DNA of 64,000 nt from an uncultured Opitutales bacterium (GCA_943789375.1 CALSTX010000019.1:31668-95667), one strand, 5' to 3'; numbered from the stretch's first letter, positions 46,995 to 57,367 are shown. Made by a program: numbers and translations. The notes: generated from the sequence alone by a model not told the origin.

Positions 46995-48311
46995 ATGGCC
47001 ACACCTATCATCATGCCTCGCCAAGGACAATCGGTTGAGAGCTGTATCCTTACTGAATGGAAAGTAAATGTTGGAGACGATGTCGCAGAGGGCGATGTGC
47101 TCGCTATCATCGAAACGGACAAAGCAAGCTTTGACCTTGAGTCCACTGCTGCGGGTAAAGTACTCGCCCTTTTCTGGGAAGCCGATGATGATGTTCCTGT
47201 CCTTGCCAATGTGGCTGTGATCGGAGACGAGAGTGAAAACGTGGATGAATTTCGTCCAGAGGGCCAAAGTTCTGCCCCTGTAGCAGCGACTCCTGAACCA
47301 GCGACTCCGGCGTCCCCTCAGGCAACCGCGGCCCCGGTTGCGACCCCAGCCGCTCCCGTGCAGGCAAGTGGCTCAATCCAGGCAAGTGCGGGTGTTAGCC
47401 CCCGGGCCCGGCGCCTTGCTCACAAGCATGGGATAGACGCGGAATCACTTCCGGGAAGCGGACCCGAAGGCCGGGTGATAGAGAGAGATGTCGAGGCTTT
47501 GATAAGCGGCCGTCCCCGCCTGTCGGCCACTGCTCGGGCCCGTTCTTTATCAGAAGATCTTGAATCTCCTGGCCGTGGATCCGGTCTTGCTGGAATGGTT
47601 CGTTCCCAGGACCTTAAAGTTCCAGGCTCGGTGGAAGGGGCAGAGATGTCATCTGTTAAGGGGATCCGCAAGGTGATTGCGGAGCGTATGATCCAGTCTC
47701 TTCAGACCACCGCACAACTTACCTTGCATGCATCCTTCGAGCTCACCAAAGCCCAGGCTTACCGAAAGGAAAGGCTTGATGCCGGGCAGTCCAAAGTATC
47801 ACTCAACGATGTCATCGCTTATGCCATCGTTAAGTCCCTTGGGGAACATGCGGAGTTGAATGCCCACTTTCTTGGGGACCGCATTGCCACCTTTGAAAAG
47901 GTTCACCTTGGGGTAGCCGTGGATACTGATCGTGGATTACTGGTCCCTGTGATCAAAGATGCATCTGATCTGTCGATTGAACAAATTTCATCAGAAGTCA
48001 AAAAACTGGCAGGTGGTTGCCGGGAAGGAACCATATCTCCCGACAACCTGACCGGAGGATCATTTACTCTGACCAACCTGGGTATGCTCGGGGTGGAAAC
48101 ATTTACCCCTGTGCTTAATGCTCCGGAAGTCGCGATCCTCGGGGTAGGGGGTATCGTACTCAAACCCAAGCGTACGGAAAGTGGTGAGGTTGAATATGTG
48201 GATACACTTCCCCTCAGCTTAACCATTGATCATCAGGCAGTAGATGGAGCGCCCGCTGCCCGTTTCTTACAGTCTCTGGTCGAACGCCTTGAAAATAATC
48301 CTGGATCTTGA
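46995..48311 (+). CDS. Dihydrolipoamide acyltransferase (E2) of a 2-oxoacid dehydrogenase complex
   Basis: The 438-residue E2 has one lipoyl domain (1-78, lipoyl-Lys43 in ETDKASF). An Ala/Pro linker and a peripheral-subunit-binding domain (about 133-166, SPRARRLAHKHG) follow. The catalytic domain ends with DHQAVDGAPAARF (His near 413). A strong ribosome site (AAAGAGGAG) precedes the ATG. It is followed by lpdA and the fused E1 gene, so all three parts of the complex are together. The acyl group is not fixed by the sequence; acetyl is the simplest reading. Confidence 0.92.
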   Translation: MATPIIMPRQGQSVESCILTEWKVNVGDDVAEGDVLAIIETDKASFDLESTAAGKVLALFWEADDDVPVLANVAVIGDESENVDEFRPEGQSSAPVAATPEPATPASPQATAAPVATPAAPVQASGSIQASAGVSPRARRLAHKHGIDAESLPGSGPEGRVIERDVEALISGRPRLSATARARSLSEDLESPGRGSGLAGMVRSQDLKVPGSVEGAEMSSVKGIRKVIAERMIQSLQTTAQLTLHASFELTKAQAYRKERLDAGQSKVSLNDVIAYAIVKSLGEHAELNAHFLGDRIATFEKVHLGVAVDTDRGLLVPVIKDASDLSIEQISSEVKKLAGGCREGTISPDNLTGGSFTLTNLGMLGVETFTPVLNAPEVAILGVGGIVLKPKRTESGEVEYVDTLPLSLTIDHQAVDGAPAARFLQSLVERLENNPGS

Positions 48312-48362
48312 CCCGAAACTCACAAACTTTAAACCAAAACAGAAAATATTCCCTACATAGAA

Positions 48363-49706
48363 ATGAAATACGATTTTGCAGTTATTGGAGCAGGACCCGC
48401 TGGGTATGTTGCCGCTAAAAAAGCCGCCGGTGCCGGTCTTAAGACCTTGCTTGTGGAAAAGAAAAAGCTTGGGGGTGTATGCCTCAACGAAGGATGTGTT
48501 CCTTCCAAAACCTTATTACAGGCAGCCAAGACCTATCATCACGCCAAGCATGGTTCCGTCTTTGGTGTGACCGTCGACGGCCTTAGTTTCGACTTTCCCA
48601 AAGCCCATGCTCACAAGAATGGGGTGATGAATAAGATGCGTGACGGGATTGCCGGCTTGATGAAAAAGTACAAGGTCGATGTGATCGAGGGTGAAGCTGT
48701 GCTTCAACCCAATCGCAAGATCCTTATCAATGGAGAAGAGCATGAGGCTGACAATATTTTGATTTGTACCGGTTCTTCTCCTGCAGTGCCTCCGATTCCA
48801 GGAATCGAGCAGGACCATGTGGTTGACTCCACCGGCATATTAAACACCGAATCCTTACCCAAGCGATTGATCGTTGTCGGTGGAGGGGTGATTGGTTGTG
48901 AGTTTGCCTGCATGTATGCATCCGTGGATGTACCGGTTACCGTGCTCGAAGCAATGCCGGAAATCTGCCCAAACCTGGACACAGAAATTTCAGCCACTCT
49001 CCGTGCGGAGTTGGAAAAGAAGGGAGTGGAATTTCAACTTGGGTCCAAGGTGGAAGAAATTGGCAAAACCACAGTGACCTACAATGATGGAGAAGGCAGC
49101 AAACAAATTGAGGGAGACCTTGTGCTTGTGGCAACCGGTCGCCGCCCTAATGTTTCGGGTCTCGGCTTTGAGGAGATTGGCCTGGAGTTTTCCCCCCATG
49201 GTATCAAAGCAGACGACCGTGGGGCCACTAACCTGCCCGGTGTCTGGGCTGCGGGTGATGTGACCGGCCGTGCCTGGCTTGCCCATGCTGCCAGTCGTAT
49301 GGCTGAGGTGGTGGTTAACAACATAACCGGTCGCACGGATCGTATGCGTTATGATGCCATGCCAGCGGTGGTCTACACCAGTCCGGAAGTGGCAGTGGTC
49401 GGCTTGACTAAAGAGGAGGCGGAGGAGCGTGGTATCAAGACCCGATCCGGCCGCATGCCCATGGCGATCAATGCCCGCTACATTGCGGAAAATCCGGATG
49501 AAGGTGGACTTTGTAAGGTGGTCCTTGAAAAAGACACAAACCGTTTACTTGGAGTGCACATGGTAGGGGGAGCTTGTTCAGAAATGATATTTGGAGCCAC
49601 GGCTATGATTGAAGCTGAACTCAGAGAGGAAGAAATTGAAGAAATTGTATTTCCTCACCCAACCACCTCAGAAATCGTTAAGGATGTCTTTATGGCCGTT
49701 CGCTAA
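48363..49706 (+). CDS. lpdA: Dihydrolipoyl dehydrogenase (E3)
   Basis: LpdA reoxidises dihydrolipoamide and makes NADH. The 447-residue protein has the N-terminal FAD motif GAGPAGY, the redox disulfide Cys40-Cys45 (GGVCLNEGC), the NAD motif VVGGGVIGCE and the C-terminal catalytic His-Glu dyad in PHPTTSE. It lies between E2 and E1, 51 bases after E2, consistent with one operon. Confidence 0.95.
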   Translation: MKYDFAVIGAGPAGYVAAKKAAGAGLKTLLVEKKKLGGVCLNEGCVPSKTLLQAAKTYHHAKHGSVFGVTVDGLSFDFPKAHAHKNGVMNKMRDGIAGLMKKYKVDVIEGEAVLQPNRKILINGEEHEADNILICTGSSPAVPPIPGIEQDHVVDSTGILNTESLPKRLIVVGGGVIGCEFACMYASVDVPVTVLEAMPEICPNLDTEISATLRAELEKKGVEFQLGSKVEEIGKTTVTYNDGEGSKQIEGDLVLVATGRRPNVSGLGFEEIGLEFSPHGIKADDRGATNLPGVWAAGDVTGRAWLAHAASRMAEVVVNNITGRTDRMRYDAMPAVVYTSPEVAVVGLTKEEAEERGIKTRSGRMPMAINARYIAENPDEGGLCKVVLEKDTNRLLGVHMVGGACSEMIFGATAMIEAELREEEIEEIVFPHPTTSEIVKDVFMAVR

Positions 49707-49753
49707 GCGATTTATATTTAACCCAATACGAAACCTTTTAAATTTTATCCGTC

Positions 49754-52207
49754 ATGCCGAAGTCACAAATTGTTGAACCATCCATAGAACGCAAAGCGGG
49801 AACCATTCCTTTCAAGGAAGTCCCCCTCAACCAATACAAAGGTGATCTCAAAAATGAGGTTGAAACCTATGGAGCCGAAGCCCTTATCGGAATCTATGAA
49901 GATATGCTGCTCATCCGTGAGTTCGAGAGCATGCTCCAAAGTATAAAGACCCAGGGGTCCTATGAAGGAGTTGAGTATGACCACAAAGGTCCCGCTCACC
50001 TCTCCATTGGGCAGGAAGCATCGGCAGTGGGGCAGGCTTTTCTTCTTGGTGTGGACGATCACATCCTTGGGTCTCACCGCTCCCATGGGGAGATTCTTGC
50101 CAAGGGAATGTCTTCCATACGAAAGCTTGACGATGATACATTGATGGAGATCATGAAAAACTTTTTGGGTGGAGATTGTTTTGGCGTGGTTGAAAAGGAA
50201 GGGGCTGATAATGTAAAAGCCCTTGCCCGTAACTTCCTGCTCTATGGTGCTCTGGCCGAGGTCTTCGGAAGAGCCAATGGTTTCAATCGTGGTTTAGGTG
50301 GTTCTATGCATGCCTTCTTTACACCCTTTGGAATCCTTCCAAATAACGCAATTGTCGGCGGCTCCGCTGATATTGCCATGGGTGCCTCTCTCTTTAAAAA
50401 GTGCAACCGCAAGCCCGGTATCGTGATCTCCAACGTGGGAGATGCATCCATGGGTTGTGGGCCGACTTGGGAAGCCATGAATTTTGCTTCGATGCGCCAG
50501 TTCCATGAATTATGGGAAGACTCCATGAAGGGTGGATTGCCCATCATCTTTAATTTCATGAATAACTTTTACGGAATGGGTGGTCAGACAGCTGGGGAAA
50601 CCATGGCGTTTGATTTCCTTGCCCGGGTGGGAGCTGGGGTAAACCCCGACTCCATGCACGCTGAACGGGTGGATGGGTACAACCCCTTGGCCGTAGCTGA
50701 CGCGATTCGCCGTAAAAAGGAATTACTTGAAAATGGACAAGGCCCGGTACTGCTTGAAACCATTACTTACCGTTATTCTGGTCACTCTCCATCGGATGCC
50801 TCCTCTTACCGTTTAAAAGAAGAGATTGAAGCCTGGCAGGCGATCGATCCTTTGGAAGCATATGCAAAGGAAATTATAGAGGGTGGGTTGATCAACGCGG
50901 AACAACTTGAGGAACGTAAGGCATCAACCACTAAGGCAATGACCCAGGCTTGCAGGCTTGCATCCTGTTTGGAAACCTCTCCCCGTTTACCTTCCGAAAA
51001 GATTGCCGGCTTGATGTTTTCTAAGCGCAAAGTTGAAAACTATGATCCTGCCCGTACTCCGGAACTTACCCTACCTGCTGCGGAAAACCCCCGTGTTCTC
51101 GCCCTGGCTAAAAAGTCCCGTGCCGGCATCATTGATGGTAAGCCTGTTTCCAAAAACAAGGTGTACCAATACCGGGATGCGATCTTTGAAGCCGCTTTCC
51201 ATCGTTTCCAAAACGATTCCACTTTGGTGGCGTACGGTGAAGAAAATCGTGACTGGGGAGGAGCCTTTGCCTGCTATCGCGGGTTAACGGAATCCTTACC
51301 ATACCACCGTCTATTCAATTCCCCCATTTCTGAGGCAGCCATTGTGGGGTCAGCTGTGGGCTACGCCTTGCAGGGTGGCCGTGCCTTGGTTGAGTTGATG
51401 TATTGTGACTTTATGGGTCGGGCAGGGGACGAAATTTTCAACCAGTTGGCCAAGTGGCAAAGCATGTCTGCCTGTGTCCTGGAAATGCCGGTGGTTCTCC
51501 GCGTATCTGTGGGATCCAAATATGGTGCCCAGCACTCCCAGGACTGGTGTGCTATATGCAACCATATCCCCGGCCTTCAGGTTGTTTTCCCATCCACCCC
51601 CTATGATGCCAAAGGTATGCTTAATACCGCACTGGCGGGGAGTGACCCGGTTGTATTCTTTGAAAGTCAGCGACTGTATGATATTGGAGAACTTTTTGAA
51701 AAGGAAGTACCTGAAGGGTACTATGAAGTTCCCTTTGGTCCTCCAGCTCAGCGTCGTGTGGGTAATGATGTGACCATCATTACGGTCGGTGCCACCATGT
51801 ATCGGGCATTGGAGGCCGCGGATATTTTGGAACAGAAGTATGGGGTGACCGCCGATGTTTTTGACTGTCGTTCGATCACACCTCTCGATTATGAACCATT
51901 GGTTGAGTCGGTTCGTAAAACCGGTAAGGTCTTACTTTCTTCGGATGCCTGTGAGCGCGGTTCGGTGATGCAGGATATCGCATCCAACCTCAGTCAGCTT
52001 GCTTTTGATGAATTGGATGCTCCTCCTGTGGTTGTGGGTTCCCGTAATTGGATCACTCCCTGTGCTGAGGTTGAAGAAGATTTCTTTCCACAACCTTCCT
52101 GGATGATCGATGCCATCCATCAAAACATCATGCCTTTACCAGGTCATGTAATGACCACTAACCCCACCACCGCGGAAATGATTAAACGTTACCGCGAAGG
52201 TGTGTAA
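49754..52207 (+). CDS. Fused alpha-beta E1 component, thiamine-diphosphate dehydrogenase
   Basis: The 817-residue protein joins E1 alpha (about 1-400) and E1 beta (about 460-817). The alpha half has the thiamine-diphosphate motif starting [10 protein letters not shown] and ending MNNFYGM. It also has an extra stretch around residues 120-170 ([12 protein letters not shown] and following) between the conserved GSHRSHG and GGSMHAF. The beta half starts near [19 protein letters not shown] sequence (GEENRDWGG seen) and ends with a transketolase C-terminal domain. Fused E1s are known in Bacteroidetes and Verrucomicrobia. The substrate may be pyruvate or a branched 2-oxoacid. It is followed at once by the aldolase gene. 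Confidence 0.9.
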   Translation: MPKSQIVEPSIERKAGTIPFKEVPLNQYKGDLKNEVETYGAEALIGIYEDMLLIREFESMLQSIKTQGSYEGVEYDHKGPAHLSIGQEASAVGQAFLLGVDDHILGSHRSHGEILAKGMSSIRKLDDDTLMEIMKNFLGGDCFGVVEKEGADNVKALARNFLLYGALAEVFGRANGFNRGLGGSMHAFFTPFGILPNNAIVGGSADIAMGASLFKKCNRKPGIVISNVGDASMGCGPTWEAMNFASMRQFHELWEDSMKGGLPIIFNFMNNFYGMGGQTAGETMAFDFLARVGAGVNPDSMHAERVDGYNPLAVADAIRRKKELLENGQGPVLLETITYRYSGHSPSDASSYRLKEEIEAWQAIDPLEAYAKEIIEGGLINAEQLEERKASTTKAMTQACRLASCLETSPRLPSEKIAGLMFSKRKVENYDPARTPELTLPAAENPRVLALAKKSRAGIIDGKPVSKNKVYQYRDAIFEAAFHRFQNDSTLVAYGEENRDWGGAFACYRGLTESLPYHRLFNSPISEAAIVGSAVGYALQGGRALVELMYCDFMGRAGDEIFNQLAKWQSMSACVLEMPVVLRVSVGSKYGAQHSQDWCAICNHIPGLQVVFPSTPYDAKGMLNTALAGSDPVVFFESQRLYDIGELFEKEVPEGYYEVPFGPPAQRRVGNDVTIITVGATMYRALEAADILEQKYGVTADVFDCRSITPLDYEPLVESVRKTGKVLLSSDACERGSVMQDIASNLSQLAFDELDAPPVVVGSRNWITPCAEVEEDFFPQPSWMIDAIHQNIMPLPGHVMTTNPTTAEMIKRYREGV

Positions 52208-52212
52208 GTAGA

Positions 52213-52962
52213 TTGAGTTTTGGTGGCGTGAGTTACCTGGAAAAACATTCCGACAAAGTTGACACATTTATCAGCGTGTGCCATCACTTGGCTGCTCATC
52301 AATATGTGACCGGGCATGGTGGCAACCTTGCCTGGAAGCTGGAGGACAATGTTATTCTTATCACTCCGACCAAGCACAATAAGGGAGATGTAAACCGAGA
52401 AAATGTGGTTTTCATCAACCTCGCTGGGGAGACCATAGAGGGAATTGTTAAGCCCACCGGTGAGACGCCTATGTATGTGAATTTTTTCCGCGAGCGCCCG
52501 GATGTGCAGGCGGTTCTTCATTGCCACCCTCCTCACCTCAATGCATTCGCTATTTCGGATTCCACAAACTACCACATGCGCCCTTTGTTTCCGGAAACGA
52601 TTACAGAAGTTGGTCCCGTGCCGGTGGTTCCATATGGAGAACCATTAACTCAAAAGCTTGCAGACAATTTTTTGCCTTTTTTGCAAAAGTATAATGGTTT
52701 CCTCATGGAAAATCATGGTTATGTGTTTATCACGCCGTGGGATATAAAATGGGCTCAGATGTGTACCGACTTACTTGAGATGACTGCGTTGCACATCATT
52801 CATGCCCGAAGCTTGGGTGGAAATATTAAAGAAATTGGATATGAAGACCTTCAAAATATGGGGAATATTATGAAAACCCGTGCATTACCCTTACCGGGAG
52901 CCCCAGGTAAATGGTCAAGTCTGGAGGATATGTATTTCCCGGATGGTCCTCCAAAAAGCTAA
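52213..52962 (+). CDS. Class II aldolase/adducin-family protein
   Basis: The 249-residue protein resembles L-fuculose-phosphate and L-rhamnulose-phosphate aldolases. It has the zinc ligands in HCHPPHLNAF, an acidic catalytic residue in TGETPMY, and the later His in MENHGYVF. The usual phosphate loop TSGNIS is replaced by GHGGNLA, so substrate choice may differ. The frame opens with TTG at 52213, five bases after the E1 stop; a GTG at 52228 is an alternative. It probably splits a phosphorylated sugar into two three-carbon units. Confidence 0.8.
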   Translation: MSFGGVSYLEKHSDKVDTFISVCHHLAAHQYVTGHGGNLAWKLEDNVILITPTKHNKGDVNRENVVFINLAGETIEGIVKPTGETPMYVNFFRERPDVQAVLHCHPPHLNAFAISDSTNYHMRPLFPETITEVGPVPVVPYGEPLTQKLADNFLPFLQKYNGFLMENHGYVFITPWDIKWAQMCTDLLEMTALHIIHARSLGGNIKEIGYEDLQNMGNIMKTRALPLPGAPGKWSSLEDMYFPDGPPKS

Positions 52963-52980
52963 AGCAACTTATCTTAATTT

Positions 52981-54795
52981 ATGCCAACTACCAAAATTGA
53001 CAGAGCTCAGGAGCTAGCCAAGAAAGCTCGTTTATCACATCACGGAGTTTACCTTACAGGCCCGAACGAAGTAAAGGTACTGGAAGACGACCTGCCAGTT
53101 GCTTCCCTCACCGGTGAAAATTATCTTCTAGCCAGTTTTGGTAATTGCAGGTGTGCATCAGACGCCAAAGCAATTCGTCAATTTGATACCCATGCAAGGG
53201 TACCATCCGGAGTGGAGCGTATCGCTTTGGGTCATGAAACCCTACAGCTTGTACTGGAAGCACCTTCGGATTCAAATGTTGTGCCCGGGGATGTGGTTGT
53301 AGTTACCCCAGGGCATGCTACAAAACCAATTGATCCCATGACTTTTAAGCCAAGCAAGGACGGTGTCCTTTCATCGCTTGGCTATTCTTACCGGTACCTT
53401 GGTGGACTTCGGCAGTTCAGTATTGTCCCAGGTACTGCACCCGCATTTGTTAAAGCTCAGGGCTTTGGAAACTTTTTCAATCCAGTCTCGCCAAACGAGA
53501 ACACAAGCATGGTCACGCTCGCTCACGCTGAACCTTTTGCCTGCAATTATGGCACCAATAAACATATCTTCACGATCGACCAAAATGGAGATTTTTTATA
53601 CGGCGTGCCCCCGCGGTCCATTGTAGCTTACCTTTCTGGCACGGCTCGGATGGCGATGATCAACTTGACAATTGTGGCGAGTGTGCCAGACGAAGACCTA
53701 CCTCCCGTAGTCTACATAACAGGTTCTCAATCCAAACTGGATGAAATGGAAGACTATGCCCTCATCAAAGATTTACGAAAGCGGGGAACTCGGGTTGTTT
53801 TAATAGACCGTAATGATCCCGACATCATTGCAAAACTCACGGAGTTCGGTAAACCCCTTGTAGTTTGGACGAATTATGCATCAGCTGCCACCTATGACCA
53901 GGCAAGTGCCATTATGGCCAAAGGAGGGAACTTAAATAGTTATGCGGGTGCGGTTGATCCTGAGCTTACCTTTGATATGCCTATCTGCGAAGCACCTCGT
54001 TTTTCTACTTTCGAGGAAGAAGCTATAAGCCAAATAGGGGAGATGCATCACAATCTTTCTCCAAACGATCCTGAGCGCCACCGTGGCTTGGCCAAGGAAG
54101 CCAAGATTGCCTTGATTGGTTTTGAAGAAGGGTCTGACCGGGAAGCTGCCTACCTGAACCAATTTCCCAAAGGAACTTCGGTGTTGTTTTCCTTGATGGG
54201 TAATACCCGCGATGGGTTCGAACCCTGCTCACTTAAGGACGGTGGTTTTACGGATGTTTTTATTGCTGGTCGTGGGAATTATGCCGCTTCTGCTTATGCT
54301 GAAATCGAAACACAACTCGCTCGTTCTGCTGCGGTTAATTTTGTTGATGGCGATGTTGACCTAAAGGTTCGCTCTAAGAATGCCCACTATGTAACGCGTC
54401 ATCAAATCTGTGGCGTTAATGTACCTTGGCATATGACTAATACTTCAGAGCCTCATGCCGATGACATGCTTGTTCAAGCGAGCAACCCGGTATCTTTTGA
54501 CTGGATGGTAAAAGGAGTTTGTGGCTTAAAAAATGTGCCAAATATGATGGACGAAGTTGAATCAGCCCAGCCATTTGGTTCTTTTTTTGCTTTTGCCGAA
54601 CTTGAGGATTTGCCATATGTTGAATCCACGGCTGCTGCATTTCGAGCTGCGGCGGAAAGTGCCTCTAATCCCGTTAAAGAATCCCTACTTGCCGGAGCAG
54701 TTGCCTTAGATATTACAGGTGATGTATGGAGTAGAAAAGTAGAGGAAGCAATTTATGCAGGGTATGAATTTCCATATCCTCTTAATCTGACATAG
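52981..54795 (+). CDS. Large medium-chain dehydrogenase-like protein, SorE-like
   Basis: The 604-residue protein starts like zinc alcohol dehydrogenases: Cys in GNCRCASDAK near residue 55, then GHE in ALGHETLQ, and a GroES-like barrel (VVPGDVVVVTPG). A Rossmann-type region with the sequence SGTARMAMINL and VVYITGS follows. It is about 200 residues longer than the family norm, and the C-terminal part (about 355-604) has no motif I recognise. SorE is L-sorbose-1-phosphate reductase, and the next gene is a SorD homologue, so the same step is the best guess. It starts 18 bases after the aldolase. Confidence 0.55.
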   Translation: MPTTKIDRAQELAKKARLSHHGVYLTGPNEVKVLEDDLPVASLTGENYLLASFGNCRCASDAKAIRQFDTHARVPSGVERIALGHETLQLVLEAPSDSNVVPGDVVVVTPGHATKPIDPMTFKPSKDGVLSSLGYSYRYLGGLRQFSIVPGTAPAFVKAQGFGNFFNPVSPNENTSMVTLAHAEPFACNYGTNKHIFTIDQNGDFLYGVPPRSIVAYLSGTARMAMINLTIVASVPDEDLPPVVYITGSQSKLDEMEDYALIKDLRKRGTRVVLIDRNDPDIIAKLTEFGKPLVVWTNYASAATYDQASAIMAKGGNLNSYAGAVDPELTFDMPICEAPRFSTFEEEAISQIGEMHHNLSPNDPERHRGLAKEAKIALIGFEEGSDREAAYLNQFPKGTSVLFSLMGNTRDGFEPCSLKDGGFTDVFIAGRGNYAASAYAEIETQLARSAAVNFVDGDVDLKVRSKNAHYVTRHQICGVNVPWHMTNTSEPHADDMLVQASNPVSFDWMVKGVCGLKNVPNMMDEVESAQPFGSFFAFAELEDLPYVESTAAAFRAAAESASNPVKESLLAGAVALDITGDVWSRKVEEAIYAGYEFPYPLNLT

Positions 54796-54844
54796 AAGAA
54801 TTTAGATACTAAATTCTAAATACATTAACAAAAAAACTGAAGAC

Positions 54845-55666
54845 ATGAGCTGGACAAATTTAGAAGGAAAAATAGTTATCATCACCGGTGGAGCGGCTGG
54901 AATTGGGTTGGCGGTTACCAAAGGCTTTATCGAAGTGGGAGCCAAAGTAATGATTGCAGATTTCGCAGAAGAAGTCGGGCAAAAAGCAGCCATCGAAGCA
55001 TCAGAGTCTGGAAGTGGCGAGGCTGCTTTTGCCAGATGTGATGTCTCAAGTAAAGCGGATGTAGATTCTGTGATCACTCGAACTGTTGAGAAATGGGGTG
55101 CAGTTGATGTTTTGGTTAACAATGCTGGTATAAATATTCCTCGTTTGTTAGTGGACCCAGCAGGTAAGGAAGAGTTAACAGAAGATGTCTGGGACAAAGT
55201 TTTTGCTGTTAATGTGAAAGGACAGTTTTTATTTGCCCAAGCAGCAGCCCGTCAAATGCTAGCAGGGGGTAATGGGGGAGTCCTTATTAATATGTCTTCT
55301 GAGTCCGGCATGGAGGGAAGCGAAGGGCAAAGTGTTTATGCGGCTACAAAAGCAGCAAATCATAATTTAACTAGATCGTGGGCTAAAGAACTAGGGAAGT
55401 CCGGTGTTCGTGTAATCGGAGTTGCTCCAGGAATTATGGAAACGACTGGAATGCGAAGTTTAGCCTATGAAGAATCCTTAGCTTATACCCGCGGCGTAAG
55501 TGTGGATGAGTTGCGAAGTAAGTACGGCTCGGTTTCCTCTATTCCTTTGGCTCGCAGTGGCAAACTTTCTGAAGTTTCAGATTTAGTGGTCTACCTAGCC
55601 TCCGAGCGTGCATCCTATTTGCATGGTACAACGGTTAATATTTCAGGAGGCAAATCTCGTGGATAA
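54845..55666 (+). CDS. sorD: Sorbitol-6-phosphate 2-dehydrogenase (SorD-like SDR)
   Basis: SorD oxidises D-glucitol-6-phosphate to fructose-6-phosphate. The 273-residue short-chain dehydrogenase has the NAD motif TGGAAGIG, NNAG, the catalytic Ser and YxxxK (YAATK). Its whole second half closely follows Klebsiella SorD: SSESGMEGSEGQ, RSWAKELGKSGVRV, GVAPGIMETTGM, and the end TVNISGGKSRG. That makes it one of the most specific calls in the locus. It follows the SorE-like gene and ends the plus-strand run, convergent with fucU. Confidence 0.88.
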   Translation: MSWTNLEGKIVIITGGAAGIGLAVTKGFIEVGAKVMIADFAEEVGQKAAIEASESGSGEAAFARCDVSSKADVDSVITRTVEKWGAVDVLVNNAGINIPRLLVDPAGKEELTEDVWDKVFAVNVKGQFLFAQAAARQMLAGGNGGVLINMSSESGMEGSEGQSVYAATKAANHNLTRSWAKELGKSGVRVIGVAPGIMETTGMRSLAYEESLAYTRGVSVDELRSKYGSVSSIPLARSGKLSEVSDLVVYLASERASYLHGTTVNISGGKSRG

Positions 55667-55683
55667 CCTTGCCAGTTTGCTTC

Positions 55684-56144
55684 CTACTCTTTCCATGTAG
55701 TCACTCCTTTTACTAAAAGTAAATTGGCATAGACTCGTATATCTCCTGTCATCACGACTGCGAAGGCCTTAGATGCCCGGTCATAAAAATCAAACTTATC
55801 TCATTTTTTCAATTGGTGGTGTGTCCGGATAGTGTTCATGGATGGTCGTGGTGTAGTCATCATATACTTCATGGTATTTGCTAAGAAGTGTTTTTGAATT
55901 TCTATCTTCAAGTACCGGCTCCATCATCGCAACCGGATGTTTGACGGCATGATCCAGTACGAATAAGGGAAGAATCGCCTGGACCAATTCGTTGATGCCC
56001 AAGCCCATCCGCCCGAATAATAGTGGGGTTTTTGCTTTCTCCGGGAAAGTGAGCATCACCAAATACAATCTCATCGTGGTGGCCCATCCGGTGAAGAGTT
56101 TCTAATAGTCTGGGACTTATCAGCGGGGAAATACCTTTAAGCAT
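55684..56144 (-). pseudogene. fucU: L-fucose mutarotase/RbsD-like protein, two frameshifts
   Basis: The gene begins at ATG 56144 ([27 protein letters not shown]), the standard FucU/RbsD start, including the conserved His. It changes frame for [12 protein letters not shown], which runs to about 55796. It changes again for FYDRASKAFAVVMTGD up to the stop at 55684. FucU and RbsD speed the anomer exchange of fucose or ribose. It supports a role of the neighbourhood in sugar uptake. It is convergent with sorD and separated from it by 17 bases. Confidence 0.82.
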
Positions 56145-56211
56145 GCTTCGAACTTATTTCAGTTTCCATACCGATCATGAGTCAAAGAAATAACCGCAAT
56201 CTATACCAAAA

Positions 56212-56237
56212 AAAACACCGCGCTTAGACGGTGTTTT
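56212..56237. terminator. Bidirectional terminator between fucU and the deacetylase gene
   Basis: A 9-bp stem (AAAACACCG with CGGTGTTTT, 8-base loop) has an A run on its left side and a T run on its right. It lies about 150 bases past the deacetylase stop on the minus strand and upstream of fucU. The surrounding gap holds no other feature. Confidence 0.75.
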
Positions 56238-56393
56238 AGAAAGACTTTGCGACGGTTAAGTCTGCATTCCTTCCCTTTACGGGTAGTGATTATATTTTAT
56301 TTTGACGAAGGCGCAGTTCATATTCGGTTTATCTTTACATTTCTACCTTAGCTCCACTTTTTGAATTTGTCCAAAAATTTTCAATATTATTTT

Positions 56394-57364
56394 TCATTGA
56401 TGCTTCAGAGAGCCTGAAAATGACGAGCTTGCGGCCTTCGAAAGTCCGTCCAAATTATAGCCGCCCTCAAGGAATGGACACTGACTTCTTCCATCGCAGC
56501 ACTCGTTCGGCTAGGTCCCAGACGATGATGAGAGTCAGATCGGCAAAGTCCTTGATCTTCCAATGCGAATTGCCCAAGAGGGATCCCCATCCTTTCTTGA
56601 ATCAAACCCGGCGGAGATCATAATTAATTCAGGCCGGTATTGATTCATTTTCTTTTTGAGTTCCTACCCCAAAACTATCTTCCACGATTTCCTTGCGGGC
56701 ACTCCCCGCAGGCTAGGGGGAAGTTGAGTGTGGTACCCAGGCCTTTTCCTTGTCCCGTTTGATCTTTGGTCCCGGTACCCTGGATACCATGGGTGTTGAT
56801 GAACACTCATAAAGATAAACAGACTCATCTTCATAAAAAGTATCCTGGGTGCCATTCCCATGGTGGACATCCCAGTCCACAATTAGAACCTTTCCTACAC
56901 CGTGAGTTTTTTGGGCATAACGAGCGGCAATGGCTATATGATTGAACAGGCAAAATCCCATTCCTTTAGTAGGCGTAGCGTGGTGCCCTGGTGGTCGGAC
57001 TATACAAAAGAGCCGTTGTAATTCTCCAGAAAATATATGGTCGACTGCAAGAGTACCTGCCCCGCTTGCCGTTCGGGCAACCGACCATGATTCTCGGCTC
57101 ACATGCGTGTCACCCGTCGATAAACTAGACTTGTCCGGAATCTATATCCTTCTTGGCAAGAGAAAGGTAGTGCTCGGTGTGAACCAGGTTAAGTATCTTT
57201 TCATCACATGCCGTTGGTTGAAGAACGGAGGCACCATCTAAAAGTTTTGCCTTCTGCAAACTTTTGTAGACATGAGTTGCTCGTATTGACTGTTCTGGAT
57301 GTCCTAACCCCGTAAAGTGGTTTTCGAAACATTCATCGTAAACCACTCCGGATTTTGTATTCAT
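56394..57364 (-). pseudogene. Histone-deacetylase/AcuC-family amidohydrolase, several frameshifts
   Basis: The N-terminus at ATG 57364 (SGVVYDECFENH, then HTEHYLSLA) is followed in other frames by the catalytic core RPPGHHAT, FNHIAIAARY and DWDVHHGNGTQ, which hold the zinc His/Asp set. The C-terminal frames give ISAGFDS-like and DLAERV-like sequence, ending with SGSLKHQ at 56394. Class II histone-deacetylase-like enzymes in bacteria remove acetyl groups from proteins or polyamines. At least four shifts are needed. The gene starts three bases after the carA stop, so both belong to one operon. Confidence 0.82.
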
Positions 57365-57367
57365 CCT

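Noticed and set aside
40851..55666. A bacterial-microcompartment locus for fucose/rhamnose, as in Planctomycetes and Verrucomicrobia
   Set aside because: A class II aldolase, a DeoR regulator and a nearby fucU are present, but no shell proteins, phosphotransacylase or CoA-acylating aldehyde dehydrogenase are seen.
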